NCBI GenBank assembly: GCA_041920565.1
Contig: JBHGXS010000090.1
Span: forward strand, 1-64,000
DNA: 64,000 bases
Direction: 5' to 3'
From: JAGHKQ01 sp041920565
GTDB lineage: Bacteria; Bacillota; Bacilli; Bacillales; Bacillaceae_G
Under the pieces are notes generated by a model that saw nothing but the letters and a program-made list of their open reading frames with translations, was not told where the DNA came from and made no database searches. The position numbers and the translations under genes were made by a program. This document shows, one piece after another, positions 43,147 through 52,111 of this stretch (its first letter is position 1; each line of letters opens with the position of its first letter).

Positions 43147-43764
43147 TTAATATTTCTGTGCTTTTTGTTTATATACATATAATGCAGTCCCTATAACTAT
43201 TAGCATAGAGCCAATTAACAGTAGGTTGAAAATGCCGGTAGCGGTGGATGGAAGAGTTCCAAAACCTGAGCCAGGGGTTTTCGAAGGGGTTCCGTCTATA
43301 TTTTTTATCTTTTCTTCTGCAGAAAACTGAAATTTTACTATTGTTTTTAATCTTTGGAAGTCATTACCGGAATTAATAGGGAAATGAACAACGTATCTTA
43401 ATGTTTCTTGATTGTTTGTTGCAAGTAGCCGTTTATCCAGATTTGTAAGATTATTTAACTTACCTTTATATAAAAGTGTGTCTTTTGCATAGAGTTCAAG
43501 CATAAGTGTTTCAAAAAGTTTCTTCGATCCTTCTTCTAAATTAGCAGCCATAGTATAGTGAAAGTGACGTTTACCATTGTTTATTATAATTAAATTTCCT
43601 TCAAAGGTGTCGCCGGGGCTCATATTGGGAATTTGGAAGAGAGATTCTGTAGGGTTCAATGATAAATCAATTTCTTTTTTCTGACCTTCTTCTGCATTAA
43701 TAAATGTATACGGGAAAACGAGCATAATAATTGCAAGACAAATTGCAGCCAAGTATTTTAACAT
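43147..43764 (-). CDS. Sortase-anchored (LPSTA) TasA-like surface protein
   Basis: A 205-aa secreted protein. The signal peptide is about residues 1-24. Residues 30-150 form a beta-sandwich-like domain (QIPNMSPGDTFEGNLIIINNG, then HFHYTMAANLEEGS, then NSGNDFQRLKTIVKFQFSAE) resembling the fold pattern of TasA/CalY-type matrix proteins. The C-terminus is a sorting signal: LPSTA at 171-175, a hydrophobic helix, and a basic tail KQKAQKY. LPSTA departs from canonical LPXTG toward the LPNTA type used by some Bacillus sortases. Its promoter shares the 12-mer GTTCTTTATAAT with the divergent matrix operon, so it may anchor matrix fibres to the wall. That role is inferred. Confidence 0.75.
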   Translation of the reverse strand: MLKYLAAICLAIIMLVFPYTFINAEEGQKKEIDLSLNPTESLFQIPNMSPGDTFEGNLIIINNGKRHFHYTMAANLEEGSKKLFETLMLELYAKDTLLYKGKLNNLTNLDKRLLATNNQETLRYVVHFPINSGNDFQRLKTIVKFQFSAEEKIKNIDGTPSKTPGSGFGTLPSTATGIFNLLLIGSMLIVIGTALYVYKQKAQKY

Positions 43765-43939
43765 ATGTCTTTATCCTCCTTTAATGTAGAAAAAGAAATA
43801 TATAATTTTTGATTATACAAGGGACAGAAAACTCATTTTGCAGGTAAGCATAGATGGGTTTATTGTAAATATATTTGTTACTATGATAGTAGAACGAAGT
43901 AAAAAAATAAGAGGCCTCCTGTTATTTTTTACTTTGTTC

Positions 43940-43974
43940 ATTATAAAGAACATCCCTTTATAGTATAAGAGAAC
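43940..43974 (-). promoter_or_regulatory. Promoter of the LPSTA gene with two SinR boxes
   Basis: On the minus strand, GTTCTTT (43945-43951) runs into -10 TATAAT (43940-43945). A second box, GTTCTCT, is at 43968-43974. Both match the SinR consensus GTTCTYT known from B. subtilis. The -35 element is weak (TTATAC). Confidence 0.65.
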
Positions 43975-44383
43975 ATTATTGAAAATAAAACTGTCGTATT
44001 TCCTACTATTTATTTAAATATGACCTTCTACATGTTTTTTCCTTCTCGTTTCTTCTATTTACTGAATTTTTGTTTTTTCTTGAAGGAGTAAGGTGGTTGT
44101 CAGGAGGAATTAAATCTCAACAATCAGAATCAGGAGCTGTTTCATAGTAGAATTGTTTTATCGGTTGTAAGAAAGCAAATATCTGCATTTTCTTTGTTGT
44201 AACAATTATAAATAAAATCCTGTATTTAGACTATGCGATAATGACTGAAGAGAATACATGGATGTGTCTTTCATAGAATTCATTATAATAAAAATAAAAT
44301 CGTTCTATATAAAGCACAAAAAAATAGAGGAATTTTGAGATAAAGTTAGAAAATAATAGAAAATCCCTTGATTTGTCCTTAAA

Positions 44384-44485
44384 AGAGAACGGAATCGGTA
44401 AAAAAACCTAATTTTATGAAATTTTAATATTTCACTTTTTAAATGAAGTTCTTTATAATGTAGATGAAAGTTCTTTTTAAAGAAC
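44384..44485 (+). promoter_or_regulatory. Matrix-operon promoter with four SinR boxes
   Basis: -35 TTCACT (44431-44436), a 17-bp spacer and -10 TATAAT (44454-44459). SinR boxes: AGAGAAC at 44384-44390 (reverse), GTTCTTT at 44448-44454 overlapping the -10, GTTCTTT at 44470-44476, and AAAGAAC at 44479-44485 (reverse). The last two form an inverted pair just downstream of the expected start site. SinR bound here would block RNA polymerase. Confidence 0.75.
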
Positions 44486-44518
44486 AAAAAGGATACAAAA
44501 ACGAAAGCAGGTGAGTAA

Positions 44519-45640
44519 ATGTACGAACCTAGAAAAAATCGTATCAATAAAAAAAGACAAAATCATAAAAAGTTCATTATTTTTGGTAGCGCGTTATCCC
44601 TTACGTTCTGGAACGGAGCTCAGCTGTTTCAAAATACAGAAGCACGTTATGTAGAAAAGGTGAATATTTCAGGTGGCACAATTCGAACGGCTTTTGTATT
44701 TCCCGGTACAATGCAGATTCTTCAAGAGAGTGCAACCAGCATTGGAAAAAATACAGCTAATGTACTGCAAAACGGCACCCAAAAATATAAAAGCTTTCAA
44801 ACTGCACAAGCCGGCGAGCAAATTTTACAAGATGTAAAAAAACAATATGAAATTATTCAAACGCAATTTAAACAACTGGAATTAATTCATAAAGAAGCAC
44901 AGGGCTATCAAACTCGTGCATACTCAGATGTGAAAAATGCTGAATTCCTTTTGAGAGGTATACAAAACATTAAAAGTGTGCATACAGTCAAGCCAGATCG
45001 ACAATCTCAGCAAATAGTCGAAGAAATGAGAGAAGATATTGGTCAAAAGTATCCAGGACAAGATGAGGCAAAGAGACTGACGTTTATTCATAATTTAATT
45101 AGGGCACACTTAGATGGTACTCTTTCTGCAAATGATGTGTTGTATTATTTGCAAGATCAGCACAAAAAATCTTCTGAACAAGAAGAAAATCAGAGAATGC
45201 TGCTTACATTTGCGCCTGAGTTAGAAAATAATTTACGATCAGTCAATCGTATCCATTCTTACGTAAGGCCAAGCAATGAAGCAGTCAATGAACAATATCA
45301 AAATACTATTGTTTATATGCAAAAAATAGAGTTATTGATTCAGGACATCGAAAGAAAAATTAAGGAGCTTAAAAATCAGGAAAAACAATCTAAAGATGAA
45401 CAACCTAAAGCTAAAGATAAAGATGGTAACACGGCGCAGCCACTTCATAGTAAGACTAACCCAAATATATCCAGACAAACTGAGCAGGAAAAACCAAAAG
45501 AAAACACGTCAACGGAAACTTTTGCACCGCAGCCAACAACAACTCAGACTGCCGAAAATGAACAACCTAACGTCTCACTAGAAAATAATGCCATTGAAGC
45601 ACAAGAACCTGCAGCAAATGTAACTGTCCCGGTTGAATAA
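44519..45640 (+). CDS. Matrix-operon leader protein of unknown family (TapA position)
   Basis: A 373-aa protein with a basic N-terminus and one hydrophobic segment (FIIFGSALSLTFWNGAQLF). A stretch ARYVEKVNISGGTI then recalls the processing region of SipW substrates. The middle is long and helical, with coiled-coil character (ILQDVKKQYEIIQTQFKQLEL). The last 90 residues are a Pro/Gln/Thr/Glu-rich disordered tail. It stands in the place tapA has in B. subtilis, ahead of sipW, but shows no resemblance to TapA beyond the leader. An AGGTGAG site precedes the start. It may be a fibre anchor or assembly factor. That is inference from position. Confidence 0.6.
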   Translation: MYEPRKNRINKKRQNHKKFIIFGSALSLTFWNGAQLFQNTEARYVEKVNISGGTIRTAFVFPGTMQILQESATSIGKNTANVLQNGTQKYKSFQTAQAGEQILQDVKKQYEIIQTQFKQLELIHKEAQGYQTRAYSDVKNAEFLLRGIQNIKSVHTVKPDRQSQQIVEEMREDIGQKYPGQDEAKRLTFIHNLIRAHLDGTLSANDVLYYLQDQHKKSSEQEENQRMLLTFAPELENNLRSVNRIHSYVRPSNEAVNEQYQNTIVYMQKIELLIQDIERKIKELKNQEKQSKDEQPKAKDKDGNTAQPLHSKTNPNISRQTEQEKPKENTSTETFAPQPTTTQTAENEQPNVSLENNAIEAQEPAANVTVPVE

Positions 45641-45682
45641 AAATAAGACAGCTTCTAGCGAAAATAAGGAGAGATGGCATTT

Positions 45683-46249
45683 ATGAAGGTGGTAATGAAG
45701 GTAATAAGCACAACCTTGACAGTTCTTCTTACAGTATTGTTGCTTCTAGTAATCTTCTTTGTTGGAATTGCCAAGATAAAAGGGGAGGAACCGAACATAA
45801 TGGGCTACAAAGTATTGACAGTATTGTCCGGTTCAATGGAACCGAACATTAAAACAGGTTCCGTAATTGCTGTTAAACCGTTGGATAATCCATCTTCACT
45901 AAAAGTGAACGATGTTATCACATATAAATCTTTGGATGACCCCAATAAGCGTATTACCCACAGAATTATAGAAATTAAAAATAAAAATGGGCAGCTTGAA
46001 TTTATCACCAAAGGTGACAACAATGATGCAGCAGACAGCTTACCGATTCCAGCGACTAACGTAGAAGCAAAGTATGCAAACATTACAATCCCGTATGTAG
46101 GGCAAGCAGTTGAGTTTGCTAAAACTAAAACAGGAATTATCTGGCTCATGATTGTACCCGGTGCATTACTTCTTCTATGGCAGCTGGTTAATATCTGGAG
46201 AATTATTGCAAACATGGATGATTCTAAGCAACAAACAAAAGGTATTTAA
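45683..46249 (+). CDS. sipW: ER-type signal peptidase I, SipW
   Basis: A 188-aa membrane protease that removes signal peptides from TasA/CalY-type matrix proteins. There is one N-terminal (11-31) and one C-terminal membrane helix. Catalytic Ser51 lies in VLSGSMEP, His93 in RITHRII replaces the usual bacterial Lys, and the Asp lies in GDNNDAAD. This Ser-His-Asp set defines the ER/archaeal-type enzymes. I chose ATG 45683, because the AAGGAGAG site is only a few bases from the alternative ATG 45674. It lies between its likely substrates, in the same operon. Confidence 0.95.
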   Translation: MKVVMKVISTTLTVLLTVLLLLVIFFVGIAKIKGEEPNIMGYKVLTVLSGSMEPNIKTGSVIAVKPLDNPSSLKVNDVITYKSLDDPNKRITHRIIEIKNKNGQLEFITKGDNNDAADSLPIPATNVEAKYANITIPYVGQAVEFAKTKTGIIWLMIVPGALLLLWQLVNIWRIIANMDDSKQQTKGI

Positions 46250-46250
46250 A

Positions 46251-46270
46251 CTCTTCTCTTCCAAGAAGAG
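46251..46270 (+). promoter_or_regulatory. Small hairpin between sipW and the first fibre gene
   Basis: CTCTTCT (46251-46257) pairs with AGAAGAG (46264-46270) over a six-base loop. The T-run is absent. It may protect or process the mRNA so that the fibre gene is expressed more than sipW. Confidence 0.5.
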
Positions 46271-46318
46271 AGGTTTAAAATAAAAAAATTCTACATATCC
46301 AAAGGGGAGGAATTTTTC

Positions 46319-46852
46319 ATGTCAATTAAGAAAAAATTGGGACTGGCTTTAGGTGGCACAGCTTTAGCGGCAACTTTAATCGGTGGGGGAACTTTCGCGT
46401 TATTTACTGACAATGTTTCCAACGCTAACAACACATTTGCAACTGGTAATTTCAGCATTACTAACAATGATTCCACTACTGTAACTGTAACTGATGTTCT
46501 TAACGGGGTTATGGCACCTGGAGATTCTGTAGAAAAAACTTATACAATTCAAAATGACGGCGATTATGATGCTTGGGTAAAAATTAATCCTGATGCTAGC
46601 ATAAGTACAGGAGATCTTTTCGGAGGTACTACTCCAATTAGTGTAACGCTTGACAAAGATGTTGAATACATCCCAGCTGGTGAGACAAAAACGTTTACTG
46701 TAAAATATCAACTTCCTTTAACAGCTGGAAACAGCTATCAAAACAAGACTGGATCTTATACAGTTAACTTCCAAGCGGTACAATACAAAAACAATGGTGA
46801 TGCTAACGGCAACAAAGTTCTTGATGATGGCGAAACAGTTGACTGGAACTAA
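46319..46852 (+). CDS. TasA/CalY-family matrix fibre protein (camelysin-like) 1
   Basis: A 177-aa secreted protein. The leader ends in GGGTFALFTD, the usual SipW-type cleavage region of TasA and CalY. The mature part has the family pattern SNANNTFATGNFSITNND, then VMAPGDSVEKTYTIQNDGDYDAWVKI and, near the end, SYTVNFQAVQYKNN. These proteins assemble into amyloid-like fibres that hold biofilm cells together; CalY has also been called a metalloprotease (M73). It has a strong GGGGAGG site and lies just behind sipW. Whether it is called tasA or calY is arbitrary. Confidence 0.9.
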   Translation: MSIKKKLGLALGGTALAATLIGGGTFALFTDNVSNANNTFATGNFSITNNDSTTVTVTDVLNGVMAPGDSVEKTYTIQNDGDYDAWVKINPDASISTGDLFGGTTPISVTLDKDVEYIPAGETKTFTVKYQLPLTAGNSYQNKTGSYTVNFQAVQYKNNGDANGNKVLDDGETVDWN

Positions 46853-46869
46853 TTTAACTGAAATTCAAC

Positions 46870-46903
46870 TATAGAAGAGGATGGTAGTCCATCCTCTTCT
46901 ATA
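46870..46903 (+). promoter_or_regulatory. Perfect 15-bp hairpin between the two fibre genes
   Basis: The arms 46870-46884 and 46889-46903 are fully complementary, with a TAGT loop. No T-run follows (AACTAAATG), so it is not a normal terminator. Position and strength suggest mRNA stabilisation or processing. Confidence 0.75.
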
Positions 46904-46929
46904 AACTAAATGAAGCGGGGGAATTAGGA

Positions 46930-47745
46930 ATGGCAAAGTCTAAAAAGAAATTAGCAAGTATGGCTGTTGGCGGTGCGGTTGCTCTTGGTTTATTAGTAGG
47001 CGGCGGAACATTCGCTTTATTTACAGATTCTGTTAGTAATACTAACAACACGTTCCAATCCGGTAAGTTAAAAATGGAAGGACACCGTCATGATATCCCT
47101 GTAACAGGTCCAATGTTCTATACTGAATCTAACGATAACGGTGCAATGGGTACAGGATTCTGGGCTCCGCTTGATGTACATACGAGAGGTATGTTCTTAG
47201 GCAACCATGGCAATCTTGATGCGAAATTAGTAAAAATCAAGGCAACTCCTCAATCTCAAGCTGCAAACGAATTTGCTAAACAAGCTATGGTTACAGTTGC
47301 TGTTGTAAAAGACCAAGAAACTGGAGAAATCGTAGATGCTACAGTTTTGAAAGAAATTAACGAATTATTAAGTCAGCAATTTAAAAAGGCATTAAAGGAT
47401 AAAGGCTGGCTTTTTGATGATGCAGATGATGCAAGAGCATTTCAAGAGCTCGCAGCTTATATCCGTGCAGAACTTTTACATCAAACATTTGTATTGAAAA
47501 ATGTAGCAGGTCAAAATGTAGAGGCGTATATTGAAGATCTATTCTCACAACCATTATCAGATTTTATCTCTTCTGGCGGTGTTAATGTGAAGAATAGAAA
47601 TATTCAAGTTCCAGTAGATAAGACTTTGTATATGGCATATACAGTTACATTACCGGATCATGGTGCGGATAACAACCTGCTATTCAACAAACAAGTTAAC
47701 CTTACATTCACATCTGAGTTCGAACAAGCTAAAAATAACCAATAA
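46930..47745 (+). CDS. TasA/CalY-family matrix fibre protein 2
   Basis: A 271-aa secreted protein with the same leader type (VGGGTFALFTD). Its mature domain is longer, closer to the B. subtilis TasA length: NTNNTFQSGKLKMEGHRHDI, a Met/Gly-rich segment FWAPLDVHTRGMFLGNHGNLDAKL, a helical insertion, and a C-terminal DNNLLFNKQVNLTFTSEFEQ strand pair. It is probably the second fibre subunit exported by SipW. It lies 77 bp behind fibre gene 1 across a perfect hairpin and ends at a terminator, so it is the last gene of the matrix operon. Confidence 0.9.
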   Translation: MAKSKKKLASMAVGGAVALGLLVGGGTFALFTDSVSNTNNTFQSGKLKMEGHRHDIPVTGPMFYTESNDNGAMGTGFWAPLDVHTRGMFLGNHGNLDAKLVKIKATPQSQAANEFAKQAMVTVAVVKDQETGEIVDATVLKEINELLSQQFKKALKDKGWLFDDADDARAFQELAAYIRAELLHQTFVLKNVAGQNVEAYIEDLFSQPLSDFISSGGVNVKNRNIQVPVDKTLYMAYTVTLPDHGADNNLLFNKQVNLTFTSEFEQAKNNQ

Positions 47746-47770
47746 AATAGCATATAATAATCCAACTAAC

Positions 47771-47803
47771 GACCTAATTATTAAATGAATTAGGTTGTTT
47801 TTT
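47771..47803 (+). terminator. Terminator of the matrix operon
   Basis: CCTAATT/AATTAGG stem followed by TTGTTTTTT. Confidence 0.8.
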
Positions 47804-47904
47804 ATGGAAAGAAATTGACTTTAAGTTGGTGCTAGACATCATAGTGACAATTATTTTTATCTTGTGAGTTCATATTAATCTAGTTTTAAATAACGGAGGA
47901 AAAA

Positions 47905-48580
47905 ATGAAAAATAAATTATTTAAAGTTCTTTCAGGAGCAGCTTTGGTAGGTATGTTGGCTGGTCCAACTGCAGCAAGTGCAGTGGTTCAAGAGAAAAGT
48001 CAAAGTATTACAAATACTTTTATTTAAAGATATTACTGTAGACCAGGAAGGCGCTTATACTGCTTTGCAAGTAGGGAAAAAAGTGTTTGTTACTCAAAAT
48101 AATAAAAGAATTTTTGAAACAAAAGGTACGAATCAATGGGGTCAGTTAAAAGATCTTTTCGTTCTTCATGAAGGAATGCCATACGAAGCACCGCTTATCG
48201 TAGTGAAAAACTCTCGACATGGATTAATGGTGTTCAGTGACTTATGGAACAAATTTGATGATGGCAGCTATGGGAGTAACATAGTCGATGCTCATGATTC
48301 CGGTCGTATTTTTTATGAACCCCAAACGAGAATCGTAAGTAAAACAGCTCATCATTACGCAGTTCAAGAGGGAAATGAAGTTGTTCTCTTTACTGCAAAT
48401 AACTATGATAATCAGGAAGATGGTTATCATGAATCTTACAGAATGACAGGCACATTAAGGAGATTCATTATCTTCGATTGCTGTGGATATGCAGTAATGG
48501 AAAATGCAGATAGAGTGCTTATTGTAACCGGTTTTGGAGAAGAAGGACCTGGAGTGCTTGGGAAAATCAATCTTCAATAG
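47905..48580 (+). pseudogene. Secreted hypothetical gene with a frameshift behind the signal peptide
   Basis: ATG 47905, with a CGGAGG site, opens a clean signal peptide (KLFKVLSGAALVGMLAGPTAASAV) and then stops at codon 41. The next frame, starting within about 15 bases, continues for 190 residues as one coherent domain (LLFKDITVDQEGAYTALQVG to GEEGPGVLGKINLQ). A one-base change near 48010-48025 would rejoin them to a secreted protein of about 225 aa. The mature domain is beta-rich and not recognised. It lies within the matrix locus, so a structural or adhesive role is possible. Confidence 0.65.
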
Positions 48581-48599
48581 AAGAGCACTTAAGGAAGTG

Positions 48600-48627
48600 A
48601 GGGATGTTTAGTGATCCCCGTTTTTTT
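48600..48627 (+). terminator. Rho-independent terminator
   Basis: GGGAT/ATCCC stem with an eight-base loop and a run of seven T, downstream of the frameshifted secreted gene. Confidence 0.65.
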
Positions 48628-48812
48628 ATTATTTTTTAACAAGCCATGAACAGATCTCCAGGTATTGTATGCATGAGTACTCAGTCTGTTGGGAGGGGAG
48701 GATTTATTGATCTTTAGGTTGATATGCAACCAAGAATTATGAATAAAAAAGCCAAAAATACCATTGCTATTTTAGTAGAGAATTTGAGTACATACTGCTA
48801 TATAAGTCCCAA

Positions 48813-49960
48813 TTAATTTTTCGACATGGCTAACGACCCGATGCGTTGGAGCACCTTCCCCGGATACGTATCTAGGTATTACATAAAAGACTCGACTGAT
48901 TTGCAAATGGCTTTACGTGTGGCATGGAACCGATTGACAATCACACTTCCTTTCAGCCATCCCCAAATACGTTCGACCGCATTCAAATTGGGAAAGTAAG
49001 GCGGTAAAAAGAGAAGTGTCAGCCGTTGTTCGTTTTCTTTTAAAAAGGCTCGTAGGAGCTTCGCATGATGGATGCGAGCATTGTCTAGAATCATGACGAC
49101 ATGTTGTCCCATGTGTTGGGACAGAACATAGCGCAAGAACGCAAGAAAGGTTTGTGCGTTACATTGCTTGGCTTCCATACAGAGGAACTCGTCGTTTTGG
49201 ATATTGACGCAACCAAATAGACTGACAGTGGCATGATGGCCATAGGTCGGAATCTTTTTTTGCTTTCCTTTGACACACCATGTGGCACGTAACGCTTGGT
49301 AGTCACGAATATGACTTTCGTCTTCATATAAGAAGACTACTTCGTCTGTGGTGTTTTTTTATCATATCCAGTTCCTGTTGAAAGGCGGCCTGTTTGTCAC
49401 GATTGGCACTTTGTAAGGTAGACGTCGGGCGTGTGTAGCGAAACCCCCAGCGTTTCAGCATCGCTCCAATCCCATTACGGGACATCGTGACCGCAAACGT
49501 ATCTTCTATCACCTGTTTCAGAATGCGTGTGTTCCAACAAGACTCTCAGCCGTATCCTTCTTCGGCTGGCGTACTGTGCTCGATCATTCGTCTGAGTTCC
49601 TGTTCTTCTTCCGGGGACAGGAAAGATGGCTTACCTGGTGAATACTCCCGGTGTAATAGGGCTTCCATCCCGCCTTGATTGAATGTCTTCACGTAGCCTG
49701 AAATGGTTTCGCGATGGAGATTCAATAGTTCTGCCACTTGGATGGCATAGTAGCCTTGCATAATCAACCGAATGACGGCCACTCGTTTGGCCATAGATGC
49801 TTTTTGATCGTTTTTTCATGAGCTTGAAGACGTTCGACTGTCCAACCGTGGCCATGTGTAATGGTTAATCCTTTTCTCATGTTCATCTGCTCCTTCATCA
49901 TTCTACTAGGAGCAATATAGACAGAAACGGTGGCCATCTAAACGTGTCGGGAAATTAAAT
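48813..49960 (-). mobile_element. IS630-family insertion sequence, inactive
   Basis: About 1.15 kb with imperfect terminal inverted repeats: TTAATTTTTCGACA at the left, and the complement of TGTCGGGAAATTAA at the right. It carries one IS630 transposase gene with several disruptions. It separates the matrix operon from sinR and sinI. Confidence 0.7.
48879..49886 (-). pseudogene. IS630-family transposase, disrupted
   Basis: Helix-turn-helix domains (YYAIQVAELLNLHRETISGYV) are followed by the DDE domain with YEDESHIRDY, LDNARIHHAKL and LPPYFPNLNAVERIWGWLK, the IS630 signature. The reading frame breaks three times: a lost A near 49805, an in-frame TGA just before ESCWNTRIL, and a slip in a T-run near 49350. 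The product cannot be made intact. Confidence 0.85.
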
Positions 49961-50056
49961 AGGATTTATATAGATATAATATGAGTATCTCACTATGCAA
50001 TGTAATGTATTGTAGATGAAAAATTAGAGATAGTATATTAGACTTCTGTCAATATG

Positions 50057-50101
50057 AAAAGGGGGTTGAATCAGCTTTATGCATAAATTCCCCCCTTTTT
50101 T
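50057..50101. terminator. Bidirectional terminator
   Basis: AAAAGGGGG pairs with CCCCCTTTTT across a loop, next to the 3' end of the minus-strand secreted-protein gene. Confidence 0.65.
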
Positions 50102-50112
50102 ATTATTACAAA

Positions 50113-51768
50113 TTATTGAACATAGATAATTTTAATAAAAGATTTTGCGTTAAATCGCTTATCTTTCCACATGCCTTCCACTTCTACATGGAATTTTCTA
50201 TTTTCATCTATCTTACCATCTACGAATTGTTTAATATCCCGTACAAAGAACATAGCAACCAATTCTTTCTTTCCGTCTCCATCAGAATCCGTTAAGAAGG
50301 TAGTGGTAGGCTTTTGTTCTTTATTAAGAACTACAGAGTCTATATTTATCGATTCATTATCATATTCCCCTTGTAAATCAATCGTAGCAGCAATGATTTG
50401 CATTTTCTTCTTATCTGTGATTTTGATTTTACCGGGATGTAATGATAGAGCTGCATCTAATGTTTCTTCAGCAATAGCAACCTTTGGAATTTCAATACTC
50501 TTTGTTACTATTTTATTTTCTGTATTATCAGCCTTTACTACGACATTATAGTTTAACGTTCTATCTACACTGGAAGGATCGATTTGCACTTTCCAAGAAA
50601 CAATTCTTTCTTGACCAACTTTTAGGTTCCCAAGAGACTTTTCTAGTTCTTCCTCTTCAGTTAACCGCAAGCCTTCCGGCAAATTAATGCTTGTGCTTGT
50701 ATTTAAAGCAGTTGCTTGCCCGTTATTTAAAATATACGCAGTTACTGTGAACGGGTTAGGAGAGTACGTTCCATCTGGAGTAGCTTCTACTGAACTGGCA
50801 CCTGAAACGCTCAGTGCCAATGGCGGTCTTAGATCTTGTGTGAGCTCGCTTAATCCATAGTAAGTCACATATTCTTTTGTTTCACCCGGAGCCAAAGTCT
50901 TTGGGTTCCAGTACACACTGACGACGCTATCTCCGTTATCTTGACCTGGTTGTACAGTATAGTTCCATGAGTTATTATAAACATTTCCCCAGTTTGTAAA
51001 CTGTACTTTGTCCGGTCTTTCATTTATAGATTTATAGAATGTTCCTTGAGAAATTGCACGTGGAGTTGTAAGATTATCGAATGCTTGTCAATATTCCGGA
51101 ATTTGATCGCCGATAAGTTCTGTCTCTGTAGTGACTGATCCAACTCCTGGTACTCTAAACGGAGCTGCGTCATTATCGCCTAACATTGTATCAAGCATAA
51201 TCCGGGATCCGACCTCGTGACTTGCTGTTGTATCAGTATTTGTCACTACATATTTAATTTCAATATTGTCTTTGCGTCGAGTGTTATTGTTTTTTATAAT
51301 CGTGACGATTTGTTTCACATTCACATTATTATAATTGAATTCTGAGGTGTGACTTAACTCTGCTTCATTAATAGTTTGAGATTCACCATAGAATTGAATG
51401 CTTTCCCCGTCAATATTAAAAGTAGTATAAGATGACCATGGGGATGGATGACCATATAACATTAATTTATTATTATCTAAATCCGAATCCGGATTCCCGC
51501 CGGTAGTTCCGATTGTGAATGTTCCGTCACCGGCTACCTTGAACTCTATAAATTCATTAGAGGTGGAACCATTCTCTGCCAGACGCGTTAAGGACCTTTG
51601 AGAAGAGGTTGCTTTTCTTGCCAGCTCTTCTTTCCAATTTGCATATTTTGCAGGATTGGTTTGAATATCAGGTGCAGTTGTCTTAGTATCTGTGCTGATA
51701 GCGCTGATAGAGCTTGCATTAAACAAAAGAATAGAAGATACAAGTAACGAAGACACTACTTTTTTCAT
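50113..51768 (-). pseudogene. Secreted multi-domain protein gene with an in-frame TGA
   Basis: The gene would encode about 551 aa. The signal peptide (VVSSLLVSSILLFNASSISA) and an N-terminal beta domain (FIEFKVAGDGTFTIGTTGGN) are followed by TGA at 51088-51090. Beyond it the same frame stays open to 50113 with PRAISQGTFYKSINERPD, WNPKTLAPGETKEYVTYYG and an Ig-like or CARDB-like region. There is no frame change, so this is a single nonsense codon. A Trp-to-stop change (IPEY-W-QAFDN) is likely. It may be a surface or matrix protein that has been lost. RBS AGGAGG precedes the start. Confidence 0.75.
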
Positions 51769-52111
51769 AACGACCTCCTTTTTGTTTGCATATTCCCTAA
51801 AAACGAAGTGGACAGATAGCTCATACTGTATGTATAGAGTCTATGTTTCAAACACCCCCTTTCAGCATAGTAAAAGAAGATCTAGTTTTTATAGAATAGA
51901 TAAGAGATTAATAGAAAGGAAATAAATTCTGTGAATAAGCGGAGATGAAGAAAAAGTAACTATAAAAAAATGTGGGGCCTATTACTACAATTACAGTTTA
52001 AGCAGGTCAAATGAGGATTGTGTTAATTTGTATATAAAAATATTTTAATTTCATAAAAAATTGTAAATACATTTACGCAGAAATAAAAGCACTTACTTAT
52101 TTGAAGTGCTC

